Positions 8,222-16,831 of a stretch of 64,000 nucleotides of DNA are shown in pieces. Numbering within the stretch: the stretch's first letter is position 1; every line of letters begins with the position of its first letter. The DNA lies in NCBI GenBank assembly GCA_963644945.1, contig CAVIQK010000003.1, forward strand, positions 1-64,000, in the 5' to 3' direction. Made by a program: the position numbers and the translations under genes. A model generated the notes under the pieces. That model saw only the letters and a program-made list of their open reading frames with translations, made no database searches and was not told the DNA's origin. This DNA is from CAVIQK01 sp963644945 (GTDB taxonomy: Bacteria > Bacillota > Clostridia > Christensenellales > DTU072).

Positions 8222-10187
8222 AATGAGAAAACTCGTTCTTTTGGGGCTTACCGAAGAGCGAGAAAAGATTCTCAAAAAACTGCAAAGGACTCAACTTGTT
8301 GAGATCAAATCTACCGAAGAATCGGATGCGACAGATTCTATTGATTTAAGTCACGAAAAAGACTTTTTTATATCCAAAAAAGCAATTTTAACTTCTTGCC
8401 TTGCCGAAATTGAAGAAGGCATAAAATTAAATCGTAAACTAAATGCGGACGAAATAAAAAAGACTCCTCTAAAAGAAACTATCAAAAATTTTGCATCCCC
8501 TATAGAGCGAATCGCTTATGACGAATTTCTAAAGATTAAAGATAGTGCCGACGAATTGCTAGAAGATGCTAAAGAAGTCGCAAAACTTTATACGGAAATT
8601 GCCGAGTTAGAAGGCAAAAAGACAGAAATCTTGGCTGAAAAAGAGAATTTACGTCCGTATATTGATTTTGAATTGCCGTTTTCGAGTGTAAGTTCTACTC
8701 GCTATACCGAATCGTATTTAGGATTGCTCGGTGGAAATATCGACAATTTGATAGCCGAAATAGGCGATAAATCTTATATCGAAAAGATCGGAGCCGACGG
8801 AAAACTCATATTTGTAATTACTCATAAAGACGATTCCAAAGAAGTCTTTGACACTCTTTCGAAATATGAATTTTCTCCGTGTCCTTATAAAAAAGACAAC
8901 ACTCCGAAAGAAATTATAGAAGAATATGATAAAAAATTAGAAACCCTTCTAGAGAGAGAAAAAGACTTAATAAGATCTGTTGCCGCTTTTTCGGAAAAGA
9001 AGACTTTATTCGAAAGACTTTATGATTATTATGACCTAGAAGAAAAAAGATTGGAGTCTGCGGAAAAATGTCGTGCCACTGCAAAATGTTTTGTTTTGGA
9101 AGCATGGTATCCTTTCCCCGAAGAAGAAAAAATCGACAATGCCATCAAAGGACTTGACTCTGTTGTGGCTTACGACAAAGTAGATCCTCGAGACGACGAA
9201 GTCGTTCCGTCCCTTATCAAAAACAGTTTTGTAATAGAAAAATTCCAAGCAGTGACCAACATGTATTCTGTACCGGACTACCGAGAAGTGGATCCCAATC
9301 CGACTGTTGCGGTATTCTTTTTCTTGTTTTTCGGTATAATGATGGGTGATGCGGCATACGGCATAATACTGACTGTATTGGCGACTACTTTACTTATTAT
9401 CAAGAAGCCCAAGCGTGGGGAGATGAACCTTGTCTTTATAATTGCATTCGGAGGAGTCTCTACGATAATTTGGGGAATTCTTTTCGGTGGATGGTTCGGG
9501 ATAGACATATCGGGGACCGTCCTTGACAAAATAAAATGGTTCTCGCCACTTGACGAGCCTATCAAAATGATGGTCTTGTCGGTAGCGATAGGTGCCGTCC
9601 AAATCGTTGTCGGCATGTTTATGAATTTCCTCAACCTTATAAGAAGAAAACAATACGTCTATGCGATTGGCAACGTGTTCGGGTGGTACACAATTTTTAT
9701 AGGAATCGGATTTTTGGCACTTCCTATCCTTATAGAGAATGCACCGAGTTATTTCAAAATTATAGCAATTGTTTGCTTTGTGGTAGGCTTTATCGGACTT
9801 ACCGTTGCCGGAGGAGTCGGCAAAAAAGGTGTCGCAAAACTGTTTGGCGGACTAAAAGAACTATATAGCATTACAGGTTATTTGTCCGACGTCTTATCTT
9901 ACACGAGGCTTTTTGGCTTAGGGTTGTCTTCCGGAGTCGTCGCAATGGTCGTCAACAAAATTGCAACGGTGTTTTTCACTCTTATTCCGGTCTTAGGTTA
10001 TATAATAGGTATAATAATTTTACTGATAGGACACGTTTTCAATATAGCCATCAACACACTGGGCGCTTATGTGCACAATTGCCGTTTGCAATATATAGAA
10101 TATTTCCAAAAATTCTATACGGGCGAAGGACATGTGTTTATTCCGCTCGGATCTAAAACAAAATACACGAATCTCAACTATAATTAG
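8208..10187 (+). CDS. ntpI: V-type ATP synthase subunit I (membrane subunit a)
   Basis: A 659-residue stator subunit that forms the ion half-channels beside the K ring. The N-terminal half (to about residue 340) is soluble and coiled-coil-rich; it begins MASVRMRKLVLLGL, typical for the family. The C-terminal half has about seven membrane helices, starting at PTVAVFFFLFFGIMMGDAAYG, with LSDVLSYTRLFGLGLSSGVVA near residues 561-581 carrying the conserved Arg that faces the K-subunit carboxylate. HVFNIAINTLGAYVHNCRLQ near the C-terminus is also family-typical. It is the second gene of the operon and overlaps the first gene; the RBS is poor, so translation is probably coupled. Confidence 0.95.
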   Translation: MASVRMRKLVLLGLTEEREKILKKLQRTQLVEIKSTEESDATDSIDLSHEKDFFISKKAILTSCLAEIEEGIKLNRKLNADEIKKTPLKETIKNFASPIERIAYDEFLKIKDSADELLEDAKEVAKLYTEIAELEGKKTEILAEKENLRPYIDFELPFSSVSSTRYTESYLGLLGGNIDNLIAEIGDKSYIEKIGADGKLIFVITHKDDSKEVFDTLSKYEFSPCPYKKDNTPKEIIEEYDKKLETLLEREKDLIRSVAAFSEKKTLFERLYDYYDLEEKRLESAEKCRATAKCFVLEAWYPFPEEEKIDNAIKGLDSVVAYDKVDPRDDEVVPSLIKNSFVIEKFQAVTNMYSVPDYREVDPNPTVAVFFFLFFGIMMGDAAYGIILTVLATTLLIIKKPKRGEMNLVFIIAFGGVSTIIWGILFGGWFGIDISGTVLDKIKWFSPLDEPIKMMVLSVAIGAVQIVVGMFMNFLNLIRRKQYVYAIGNVFGWYTIFIGIGFLALPILIENAPSYFKIIAIVCFVVGFIGLTVAGGVGKKGVAKLFGGLKELYSITGYLSDVLSYTRLFGLGLSSGVVAMVVNKIATVFFTLIPVLGYIIGIIILLIGHVFNIAINTLGAYVHNCRLQYIEYFQKFYTGEGHVFIPLGSKTKYTNLNYN

Positions 10188-10199
10188 GAGGATTATAAT

Positions 10200-10673
10200 A
10201 TGACAACAGGACTTTATCTCGCATTTTTAGGTGCGGTACTAGCGGCAGGACTTTCCGGAATCGGTTCCGCAATCGGTGTCGGCAAAGCAGGACAAGCGGC
10301 AGCAGGCATAACTGCAGAAAATCCCGACAGATTTTCAAAACTTCTTGTTCTACAATTGCTCCCCGCAACACAAGGAATATACGGCTTGCTCATCGCCTTT
10401 ATGGTGTTTGTCAAAGTCGATTTATTCGGTACGCTTGTGCCTATTACCGTCGAACAAGGCTTGATAATTCTATTTGGTTGCTTGCCTATGGCATTTGTCG
10501 GCTTGATCTCTGCTCTTCACCAAAGTAAAACAGTTATAAGCGGTATGGCTATGGTAGCAAAACGTCCGGAAGAAAGCGGAAAAGCCATCATTCTCGGAGT
10601 TATGGTCGAAACATACGCAATTCTCGCATTGCTTGTTTCCTTCCTTGTAGTCGTAATGCTCAATGTAGGTTAA
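10200..10673 (+). CDS. ntpK: V-type ATP synthase subunit K (rotor ring proteolipid)
   Basis: A 157-residue proteolipid with four membrane helices in two related hairpins, forming the rotating ion-carrying ring. The second helix carries LLPATQG (Leu54, Thr57, Gln58), the third Gln108 and the fourth the essential Glu137 (GVMVETYA). These match in kind and order the Na+-binding set of E. hirae NtpK (Leu61, Thr64, Gln65, Gln110, Glu139), so the enzyme is probably Na+-coupled; this extends family knowledge and was not tested. The TAGGAGG RBS is the strongest in the operon, which fits the need for many copies of this subunit. Confidence 0.96.
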   Translation: MTTGLYLAFLGAVLAAGLSGIGSAIGVGKAGQAAAGITAENPDRFSKLLVLQLLPATQGIYGLLIAFMVFVKVDLFGTLVPITVEQGLIILFGCLPMAFVGLISALHQSKTVISGMAMVAKRPEESGKAIILGVMVETYAILALLVSFLVVVMLNVG

Positions 10674-10674
10674 G

Positions 10675-11250
10675 ATGGACGGATATAAAAACATTATCGA
10701 AAAAATTCGCCAAGACTCGCAAGACGAAATTGCAAAAGAAAAGCAATTATCTTCCGAGAAAATAGACGAAATCGAGAAAGATACGGCAAAGACGATAGAA
10801 AATATATCGTTAAAAACCCAAACGATTATTTCTCAACTTGAAGAAGAAATTGTTTCCAGAAGAAAAACCGTTGCCGAAATCGATACAAAAAAGATATTGT
10901 TGTCTGCAAAACAAGAGATTTTGGATGACGTGTTTTCGACTGCAAAAAATGCCCTACACAATTTGCCGGACACCGAATACCTAAAACTCATCGAGTCGAT
11001 GATAACAAAAAACGCAACCGACGGGGATACTGTTGCCGTATTTAGCGCCGACCAAAAAGTCGTGACGAAAAAGTTTGTAGCGGATCTTTCTCGAAAATTA
11101 GGATTAAATCTAGGCTACGAAGTAATTGACGGCGATGACGGCGGAGTAATTTTGAAAAACAAAAATTGCGATAAAAACATGAGTTTATCCCTTGAAATTT
11201 CCGAAATAAAAGACGAAATAGAGAGCGAAATAGGAAAGAGGCTGTTTTGA
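10675..11250 (+). CDS. ntpE: V-type ATP synthase subunit E
   Basis: A 191-residue peripheral-stalk subunit. The N-terminal ~80 residues are a charged helix (Lys/Glu-rich) that should pair with the G/H subunit. The C-terminal domain (about 95-191) is the globular part that contacts subunit B. GYEVIDGDDGGVILKN is a typical segment near residue 145, matching the conserved GGvi turn of E subunits. It begins 1 nt after the K stop and ends on a TGA that overlaps the ATG of subunit C. Confidence 0.93.
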   Translation: MDGYKNIIEKIRQDSQDEIAKEKQLSSEKIDEIEKDTAKTIENISLKTQTIISQLEEEIVSRRKTVAEIDTKKILLSAKQEILDDVFSTAKNALHNLPDTEYLKLIESMITKNATDGDTVAVFSADQKVVTKKFVADLSRKLGLNLGYEVIDGDDGGVILKNKNCDKNMSLSLEISEIKDEIESEIGKRLF

Positions 11251-12209
11251 TGGACGGACTTTTATATGCCAACGGTGTTATAAAATGTAAAGAGAGTTCG
11301 ATACTCGGCAAAGACAAAATTATCCGTATGATAGATGCGGAGAGCCTTGCGGATGCCGTAAAAGTCTTGACGGAATCGGGCTACGGTTCCAACCTCGGTA
11401 TCGATGCCCCCGAAAAATACCCGTTGCTTATAAACAAAGAGCGTTTCGATTCGGTGGAAACAGTCAAAAAACTTGCCCCGAAAAATTCAGGAATAGAGTT
11501 GTTTTTGCTTGAAAACGATTATCTTGACGCAAAGGCTATGTTGAAAAATAGGCTTTTCGGTGCTACTATCCCGACAACCGACAAAGGAGTCTATGGCACC
11601 GAGAAAATCAAAGAGTTTATCGAGGAGCGAAAGGACGGAGTCTTGTCTCAAAAATTGTCCGAAGGAATAAACGATGTCCTTGACATGACGTCCCCTAATC
11701 CTTCATATATAGACATAGTACTCGATAAAAAATATTTTGAAGATATATGCGGACTAAAAAAGAAAATAAACGATGATGCCCTCAAAGAATATTGCACCTT
11801 AAAATCCGACGGCAGAAATATTTTGTCTTATTTGCGAGCCAAAAGAGCCGGTCTAAAAGTAGAACAGTACTTGGATCTTTTTGTAGTAGGCGGAATGATC
11901 GAGAAAGATACGTTTATGAAATATTACGATGACGAAAACGGCATTTATGAAATAAGCAAGGTTTTTTCGGAGCGTGATGTTTTGGAAAGTTCCAAGGGCG
12001 ATCCTTCGACTTTTGAGAAAAAGTTGGACGAATCCCTTGCAAATATTTTCATCAAAAGAAAATCCGATATGTTTACGGTTGCCCCTCTCATACATTTCCT
12101 TATTGTGAAAGAAACCGAATTGAAATCTGTATCGGTAATTTTGACAGGAATTGCCAATCATGTTGACAAAAACATAATAAAACAAAGGGTTAGAGATATA
12201 TATGCGTGA
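11250..12209 (+). CDS. ntpC: V-type ATP synthase subunit C (subunit d homologue)
   Basis: A 319-residue soluble subunit of the C/AC39 family, which caps the K ring and links it to the central shaft made of D and F. The sequence is helical with the family's internal three-fold pattern and conserved short segments such as ILSYLRAKRAGL near residue 190. The start is the ATG at 11250, overlapping the stop of subunit E (TGATG) and following AGGAAAGAGG; a TTG one codon earlier is less likely. It overlaps the following F gene by 8 nt. Confidence 0.9.
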   Translation: MDGLLYANGVIKCKESSILGKDKIIRMIDAESLADAVKVLTESGYGSNLGIDAPEKYPLLINKERFDSVETVKKLAPKNSGIELFLLENDYLDAKAMLKNRLFGATIPTTDKGVYGTEKIKEFIEERKDGVLSQKLSEGINDVLDMTSPNPSYIDIVLDKKYFEDICGLKKKINDDALKEYCTLKSDGRNILSYLRAKRAGLKVEQYLDLFVVGGMIEKDTFMKYYDDENGIYEISKVFSERDVLESSKGDPSTFEKKLDESLANIFIKRKSDMFTVAPLIHFLIVKETELKSVSVILTGIANHVDKNIIKQRVRDIYA

Positions 12210-12534
12210 AAAATCACTTGCAGTAATAGGAGATAAAGACAGTTTGCTTGCGTATAAAGCAACAGGTGCCGACACTTTCGCCGTAATAAATGACGACGAA
12301 GCATACGAGGCTCTTAAAAAGTGCGCAAGGAACTACAAAATAATTTTCATAACTGAGGAGTTTTGCATAGGACAGTGTGCAGAACTCATCGAAAGGTACA
12401 AAACCAAAGCCTATCCTATTTGTCTGCCCATCCCCGGAGTCAAAGGTTGTAGCGGAATAGGTATGGAAGGCATCAAAAAAGACGTAGAAAAAGCCATCGG
12501 CACAGATGTGTTGTTTAACAAAGAGGAGAAATAA
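12202..12534 (+). CDS. ntpG: V-type ATP synthase subunit F
   Basis: A 110-residue central-shaft subunit (NtpG in E. hirae nomenclature). It has the expected Rossmann-like order: AVIGDKDSLLAYKATGAD at the N-terminus, a middle segment KIIFITEEF, and the family motif PICLPIPGVKG near residue 75. It binds subunit D and helps couple rotation to catalysis. It ends directly before the subunit A ATG. Confidence 0.93.
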   Translation: MREKSLAVIGDKDSLLAYKATGADTFAVINDDEAYEALKKCARNYKIIFITEEFCIGQCAELIERYKTKAYPICLPIPGVKGCSGIGMEGIKKDVEKAIGTDVLFNKEEK

Positions 12535-14292
12535 ATGGAAAACACTGGAAAAGTTATCAAAGTATCCGGTCCGTTGATTGTTGCGGAAAACATGAGCGAT
12601 GCAAGGATGTTTGACGTTGTAAGAGTCGGCGAAAAAAGACTGATAGGCGAAATCATCGAAATGAGAGGAGACAAAGCCTCCATAGAAGTCTATGAAGAAA
12701 CATCCGGACTAGGAGCAGGAGACGTTGTCTATGACACCAAGGCTCCTCTTGAAGTAGAACTCGGACCGGGACTTATAGAAGGCATTTTTGACGGCATTCA
12801 AAGACCTCTTGCCGACATGAGAGAAAAAGGCGGAGACCGTATCGCAAGAGGCGTAGAACTTGCTCCTCTCGATCATCAAAAAACATGGAATTTTGTTGCG
12901 ACCGCAAAGAAAGGCGACAAAGTTAAATCCGGTGACATAATAGGTTATGTTGACGAAACCAAAGCCGTTAGACATTATATAATGATTCCTAGCGGTATAG
13001 ACGGCGAAATACAAGAAATCGTGTCGGGCGAATTTACGATAGATTATGTTGTTTGTAGAGTCGCAGGCGAAAACGGTATAAAACTTGTTTCCATGTGCCA
13101 AAAATGGCCGGTTAGAAAAGGTCGCCCTTATAAAGAAAAAATGTCCCCCGTCACTCCTATGGTTACGGGACAAAGAGTAATAGACACGTTGTTCCCTATT
13201 GCAAGAGGTGGTGTCGCCGCAGTCCCCGGACCTTTCGGTAGCGGAAAAACCGTCGTTCAACACCAGTTGGCAAAATGGGCAGATGCCGACATAATCGTCT
13301 ATGTCGGATGCGGAGAACGTGGCAATGAAATGACAGACGTTTTGAATGAATTTCCGGAACTCAAAGATCCTAAAACCGGAGAGCCTTTGATGAAGAGAAC
13401 AGTGCTTATAGCCAATACTTCGGACATGCCGGTGGCGGCAAGAGAAGCATCTATCTATACAGGCATAACCATAGCGGAATATTTTAGAGATATGGGCTAC
13501 AACGTCGCCATTATGGCAGACTCTACATCTCGTTGGGCAGAAGCACTCAGAGAACTTTCCGGAAGACTTGAAGAGATGCCCGGAGAAGAAGGATACCCCG
13601 CATATCTATCTTCAAGACTTGCCGAATTTTACGAAAGAGCCGGAATAGTCAATACTTTGTCGGGACGCACCGGATCTATAACCGCAATAGGAGCCGTTTC
13701 CCCTCCCGGAGGAGATTTGTCCGAACCTGTCGCACAAGCAACTCTACGTATAGTAAAAGTCTTCTGGGGACTATCTGCAAGCCTCGCTTACAAGAGACAT
13801 TTCCCTGCAATAGACTGGATAAAGAGTTATAGTTTGTATGCCGACAAAATGAGCGATTGGTACGAAAAAGAAGTCGGCGAAGAGTGGTGCGAGATGAGAG
13901 GCAAGACGATGCGTATTTTACAAGAGGAAGCATCTCTTGACGAAATCGTAAGACTCGTAGGAATGGATGCTTTGTCGGAAAAAGATCGCTTGACGATGGA
14001 AACCGCAAAGATGATAAGAGAAGACTACTTGCATCAAAATGCATTCCACGAAATCGACACTTACGCATCCCTAAACAAACAAAAAAGGATGCTAAAACTT
14101 ATACTTATGTCACACGAAACAGGTTTGTCGGCATTAGAAAAAAATGTTGACATCGAAGATATTTTGGCACTTCCCGTTAGAGAAAAAATCGGTAGAGCCA
14201 AATATATTCCCGAAGAAAATATTGAGGAATTCAATAAAATAGAACTAGAACTTTCGTCGTCAATTGAAGGACTTGTCGGAGAGGAGGAATAA
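12535..14292 (+). CDS. ntpA: V-type ATP synthase catalytic subunit A
   Basis: A 585-residue catalytic subunit that hydrolyses or makes ATP in the A3B3 head. It shows an N-terminal beta barrel (from GKVIKVSGPLIVAENM), the A-specific non-homologous insert (about residues 115-185), the P-loop GPFGSGKTVVQHQ near residue 232 and the conserved ADSTSRWAEALRE near 330, followed by LEEMPGEEGYPAYL. Length is normal. The RBS is GAGGAG, and the gene is followed after 1 nt by subunit B. Confidence 0.98.
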   Translation: MENTGKVIKVSGPLIVAENMSDARMFDVVRVGEKRLIGEIIEMRGDKASIEVYEETSGLGAGDVVYDTKAPLEVELGPGLIEGIFDGIQRPLADMREKGGDRIARGVELAPLDHQKTWNFVATAKKGDKVKSGDIIGYVDETKAVRHYIMIPSGIDGEIQEIVSGEFTIDYVVCRVAGENGIKLVSMCQKWPVRKGRPYKEKMSPVTPMVTGQRVIDTLFPIARGGVAAVPGPFGSGKTVVQHQLAKWADADIIVYVGCGERGNEMTDVLNEFPELKDPKTGEPLMKRTVLIANTSDMPVAAREASIYTGITIAEYFRDMGYNVAIMADSTSRWAEALRELSGRLEEMPGEEGYPAYLSSRLAEFYERAGIVNTLSGRTGSITAIGAVSPPGGDLSEPVAQATLRIVKVFWGLSASLAYKRHFPAIDWIKSYSLYADKMSDWYEKEVGEEWCEMRGKTMRILQEEASLDEIVRLVGMDALSEKDRLTMETAKMIREDYLHQNAFHEIDTYASLNKQKRMLKLILMSHETGLSALEKNVDIEDILALPVREKIGRAKYIPEENIEEFNKIELELSSSIEGLVGEEE

Positions 14293-14293
14293 C

Positions 14294-15673
14294 ATGCTTA
14301 GAGAGTATAAATCTATCAAAGAAATAGTCGGCCCTATAATGATGGTAGAGGGTGTTGACGGAGCCAAGTACGATGAACTTGTAGAAATCGAACTTGCCGA
14401 CGGCACTGTTCGCAACGGTAAAGTCCTCGAAGTAGAAAACGACAAAGCGGCAGTCCAACTTTATGAATCAAGTCAAGGTATTCAAATGTCCAGTGCCAAG
14501 GCTAGATTCTTAGGCCACTCATTACAATTCCCCGTTTCCGAAGATATTTTAGGACGAGTCTTTGACGGACTAGGTCGGCCAAAAGACGGAGGGCGAGCCG
14601 TTATTCCCGAAATGCGTATGGACATCAACGGTCAACCTATCAACCCTACCGCAAGAGATTATCCCGATGAATTTATCGAAACAGGTGTGTCTGCAATAGA
14701 CGGACTCAACACTTTGGTAAGAGGGCAAAAATTACCGATATTTTCTGCGTCCGGACTTCCTCATGCGGATCTTGCAGCCCAAATTGCAAGACAAGCCAAT
14801 GTCCTTAAAGGCGACGAGAAATTTGCAGTTGTTTTTGCGGCTATCGGCATAACTTTCGAAGAGGCGGACTTCTTTATTCAAGATTTTAGAAAGACCGGTG
14901 CTATCGAAAGGACGGTTCTGTTTATGAATCTAGCAAATGATCCGGCAATAGAGCGTATCGCCACACCTCGTATGGCTTTGACCGCTGCCGAATATTTGGC
15001 ATTTGAAAAGGACATGCATGTTCTAGTCATTATGACGGATATTACCAACTATGCCGAAGCACTACGAGAAGTAAGTGCTGCGAGAAAAGAAGTCCCCGGA
15101 AGAAGAGGCTACCCCGGTTATCTTTATACGGACCTTGCAACGATATACGAAAGAGCCGGAAGAATCAAAGGCAAAAAAGGTTCGATTACCCAAATCCCGA
15201 TTTTGACAATGCCCGAAGACGACAAGACACACCCTATTCCGGACCTTACAGGTTATATAACCGAAGGACAAATTATACTGTCAAGAGAACTCAACAAAAT
15301 GGGCATAACACCTCCTATTGACGTCCTTCCGTCTCTATCGAGATTAAAAGATAAAGGTATAGGCAAAGGAAAAACCCGAGAGGATCATGCGGACACCATG
15401 AATCAATTGTTCTCCGCTTATGCAAAAGGCAAAGAAAACAAAGAGTTATCCGCAATTTTAGGAGATGCGGCACTTACTCCTATAGACAAATTATATGCAA
15501 AATTTGCCGACGAATTTGAGAAAAGGTATGTTTCTCAAGGTTTTACCACTCGTCGCACAATAGAAGAAACCTTGGATTTAGGTTGGGAACTTTTAAGAAT
15601 ATTACCGAGATCCGAGTTGAAACGTATAAAAGACGAATATCTTGATCGCTACTACGACGTAAAAGGAAAATAA
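14294..15673 (+). CDS. ntpB: V-type ATP synthase subunit B
   Basis: A 459-residue non-catalytic nucleotide-binding-fold subunit of the A3B3 head. It begins MLREYKSIKEIVGPIMMVEG and carries typical segments such as QKLPIFSASGLPHADLAAQI and PGRRGYPGYLYTDLATIYER. The classical P-loop is replaced by SASGLPH, as expected for B subunits. The ATG at 14294 follows GGAGAGGAGG at the end of ntpA, so a longer upstream in-frame start (TTG at 14264) is rejected. Its TAA overlaps the ATG of subunit D. Confidence 0.97.
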   Translation: MLREYKSIKEIVGPIMMVEGVDGAKYDELVEIELADGTVRNGKVLEVENDKAAVQLYESSQGIQMSSAKARFLGHSLQFPVSEDILGRVFDGLGRPKDGGRAVIPEMRMDINGQPINPTARDYPDEFIETGVSAIDGLNTLVRGQKLPIFSASGLPHADLAAQIARQANVLKGDEKFAVVFAAIGITFEEADFFIQDFRKTGAIERTVLFMNLANDPAIERIATPRMALTAAEYLAFEKDMHVLVIMTDITNYAEALREVSAARKEVPGRRGYPGYLYTDLATIYERAGRIKGKKGSITQIPILTMPEDDKTHPIPDLTGYITEGQIILSRELNKMGITPPIDVLPSLSRLKDKGIGKGKTREDHADTMNQLFSAYAKGKENKELSAILGDAALTPIDKLYAKFADEFEKRYVSQGFTTRRTIEETLDLGWELLRILPRSELKRIKDEYLDRYYDVKGK

Positions 15674-16308
15674 TGGCACGACTTAATGTAAACCCCACCC
15701 GAATGGAGTATAGGAGGCTAAAAACAAGACTCCTTACCGCAGTTAGAGGACACAAACTTCTCAAAGACAAATCGGACGAAATGGTCCGCAGGTTTATAAT
15801 TCTCGCAAAAGAGAACAAAAAACTGCGTGAAGAAGTCGAAAAGGAAGTCGAGAAAGCCATGTTCGGCTTTATGTTGGCAGGTGCGTTGTCGAGCGAACAA
15901 AATATAGACGAGGCAATATCCGTACCCGCATTTTCGCTCAAAATAAATACCGCAGAACAATACATCATGAATGTATCCGTCCCCAAAATCGAGGTAGAAA
16001 AAGCATCGACTACGGAGGTTTTTCCTTATTCCTTCATATCGACAACGGCAGAACTCGATGATGCCGTCGTTAAAATGAACGAAGTCGTGGAAAAACTTAT
16101 AAAACTTGCAGAAGTCGAAAAAAGCGTCAACATGCTAGCCGATGAAATCGAAAAGAATCGAAGAAGAGTGAATGCTCTTGAATATGTAATGATTCCAAAT
16201 CTCGAAGAAACGATCAAGTATATAGGCATGAAACTTGACGAAAACGACAGAAGCACGACAACAAGGCTAATGAAATTCAAAGATATAGTTGCAAAAAAAA
16301 CAAAATAA
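15673..16308 (+). CDS. ntpD: V-type ATP synthase subunit D
   Basis: A 211-residue central-shaft subunit. It starts with the family pattern NVNPTRMEYRRLKTRLLTA, forms a long helical hairpin, and near residue 165 has the conserved RRVNALEYVMIPNLEETIKY. This is the last V-ATPase gene, so the operon order is G/H-I-K-E-C-F-A-B-D, the same as E. hirae ntpFIKECGABD but without the trailing H and J genes. No clear terminator follows; a promoter for greA overlaps its 3' end. Confidence 0.96.
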   Translation: MARLNVNPTRMEYRRLKTRLLTAVRGHKLLKDKSDEMVRRFIILAKENKKLREEVEKEVEKAMFGFMLAGALSSEQNIDEAISVPAFSLKINTAEQYIMNVSVPKIEVEKASTTEVFPYSFISTTAELDDAVVKMNEVVEKLIKLAEVEKSVNMLADEIEKNRRRVNALEYVMIPNLEETIKYIGMKLDENDRSTTTRLMKFKDIVAKKTK

Positions 16309-16317
16309 TAATATTAT
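16289..16317 (+). promoter_or_regulatory. Candidate promoter of greA-lysS
   Basis: TTGCAA (16289-16294) and TATTAT (16312-16317) with 17-bp spacing, overlapping the last codons of ntpD. The first downstream gene begins at 16351 after a TAGGAGGA RBS. Read-through from the ATPase operon is also possible because no terminator is visible. Confidence 0.5.
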
Positions 16318-16350
16318 ATATAGACAATTATCTTTTAGGAGGATAAAGAA

Positions 16351-16821
16351 ATGAGTGAAATCATTCTTACACAAGAAAAATACGATGAAATGCAAGCAAA
16401 ACTTCGTTACCTCGAAAACGAAAAGAGAACAGAAGTTGCGCAAAACCTGAAAGCGGCTCGTGAACTCGGCGATTTGTCCGAAAATGCAGAATATCATGCT
16501 GCAAAAGACGAACAAGCAAAACTAGAAGCCGAAGTCGAAGAACTCAAAGAGTCCCTTCTTCATGCAACAGTCATCGATGAAAATAAAATCAAAACCAACA
16601 AAGTAGGTCTTGGAAACGTCATCACAATTAAGAACGAAGAAAACGGAAATGAATATGAATTTAGAATTGTTTCTTCTGCTGAAGCATCGTCTGTCGAGAA
16701 CAAACTTTCCGACCAAAGCCCTATAGGTAAAGCCGTTATGGGCAGAAAGAAAGGTGAAACAGTCAATGCAATCACCCCCAGAGGACCTATCCCTTACACC
16801 ATCATAAAGATCTCAAAATAA
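16351..16821 (+). CDS. greA: Transcription elongation factor GreA
   Basis: A 156-residue factor that enters the RNA polymerase secondary channel and stimulates cleavage of backtracked RNA. The N-terminal coiled coil (about 1-75) has the tip GDLSENAEYHAAKDE with the two acidic residues Asp41 and Glu44 that coordinate Mg2+. The C-terminal FKBP-like domain ends SPIGKAVMGRKKGETV and then PYTIIKI. Length and motifs are normal. It is followed after 10 nt by lysS, a pairing widespread in Firmicutes. Confidence 0.97.
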   Translation: MSEIILTQEKYDEMQAKLRYLENEKRTEVAQNLKAARELGDLSENAEYHAAKDEQAKLEAEVEELKESLLHATVIDENKIKTNKVGLGNVITIKNEENGNEYEFRIVSSAEASSVENKLSDQSPIGKAVMGRKKGETVNAITPRGPIPYTIIKISK

Positions 16822-16831
16822 GGAATAAAAT

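Noticed and set aside
12709..13263. 184-codon minus-strand open frame inside ntpA
   Set aside because: It is antisense to a conserved catalytic subunit, has no RBS or recognisable domain, and its composition is the mirror of the real gene.
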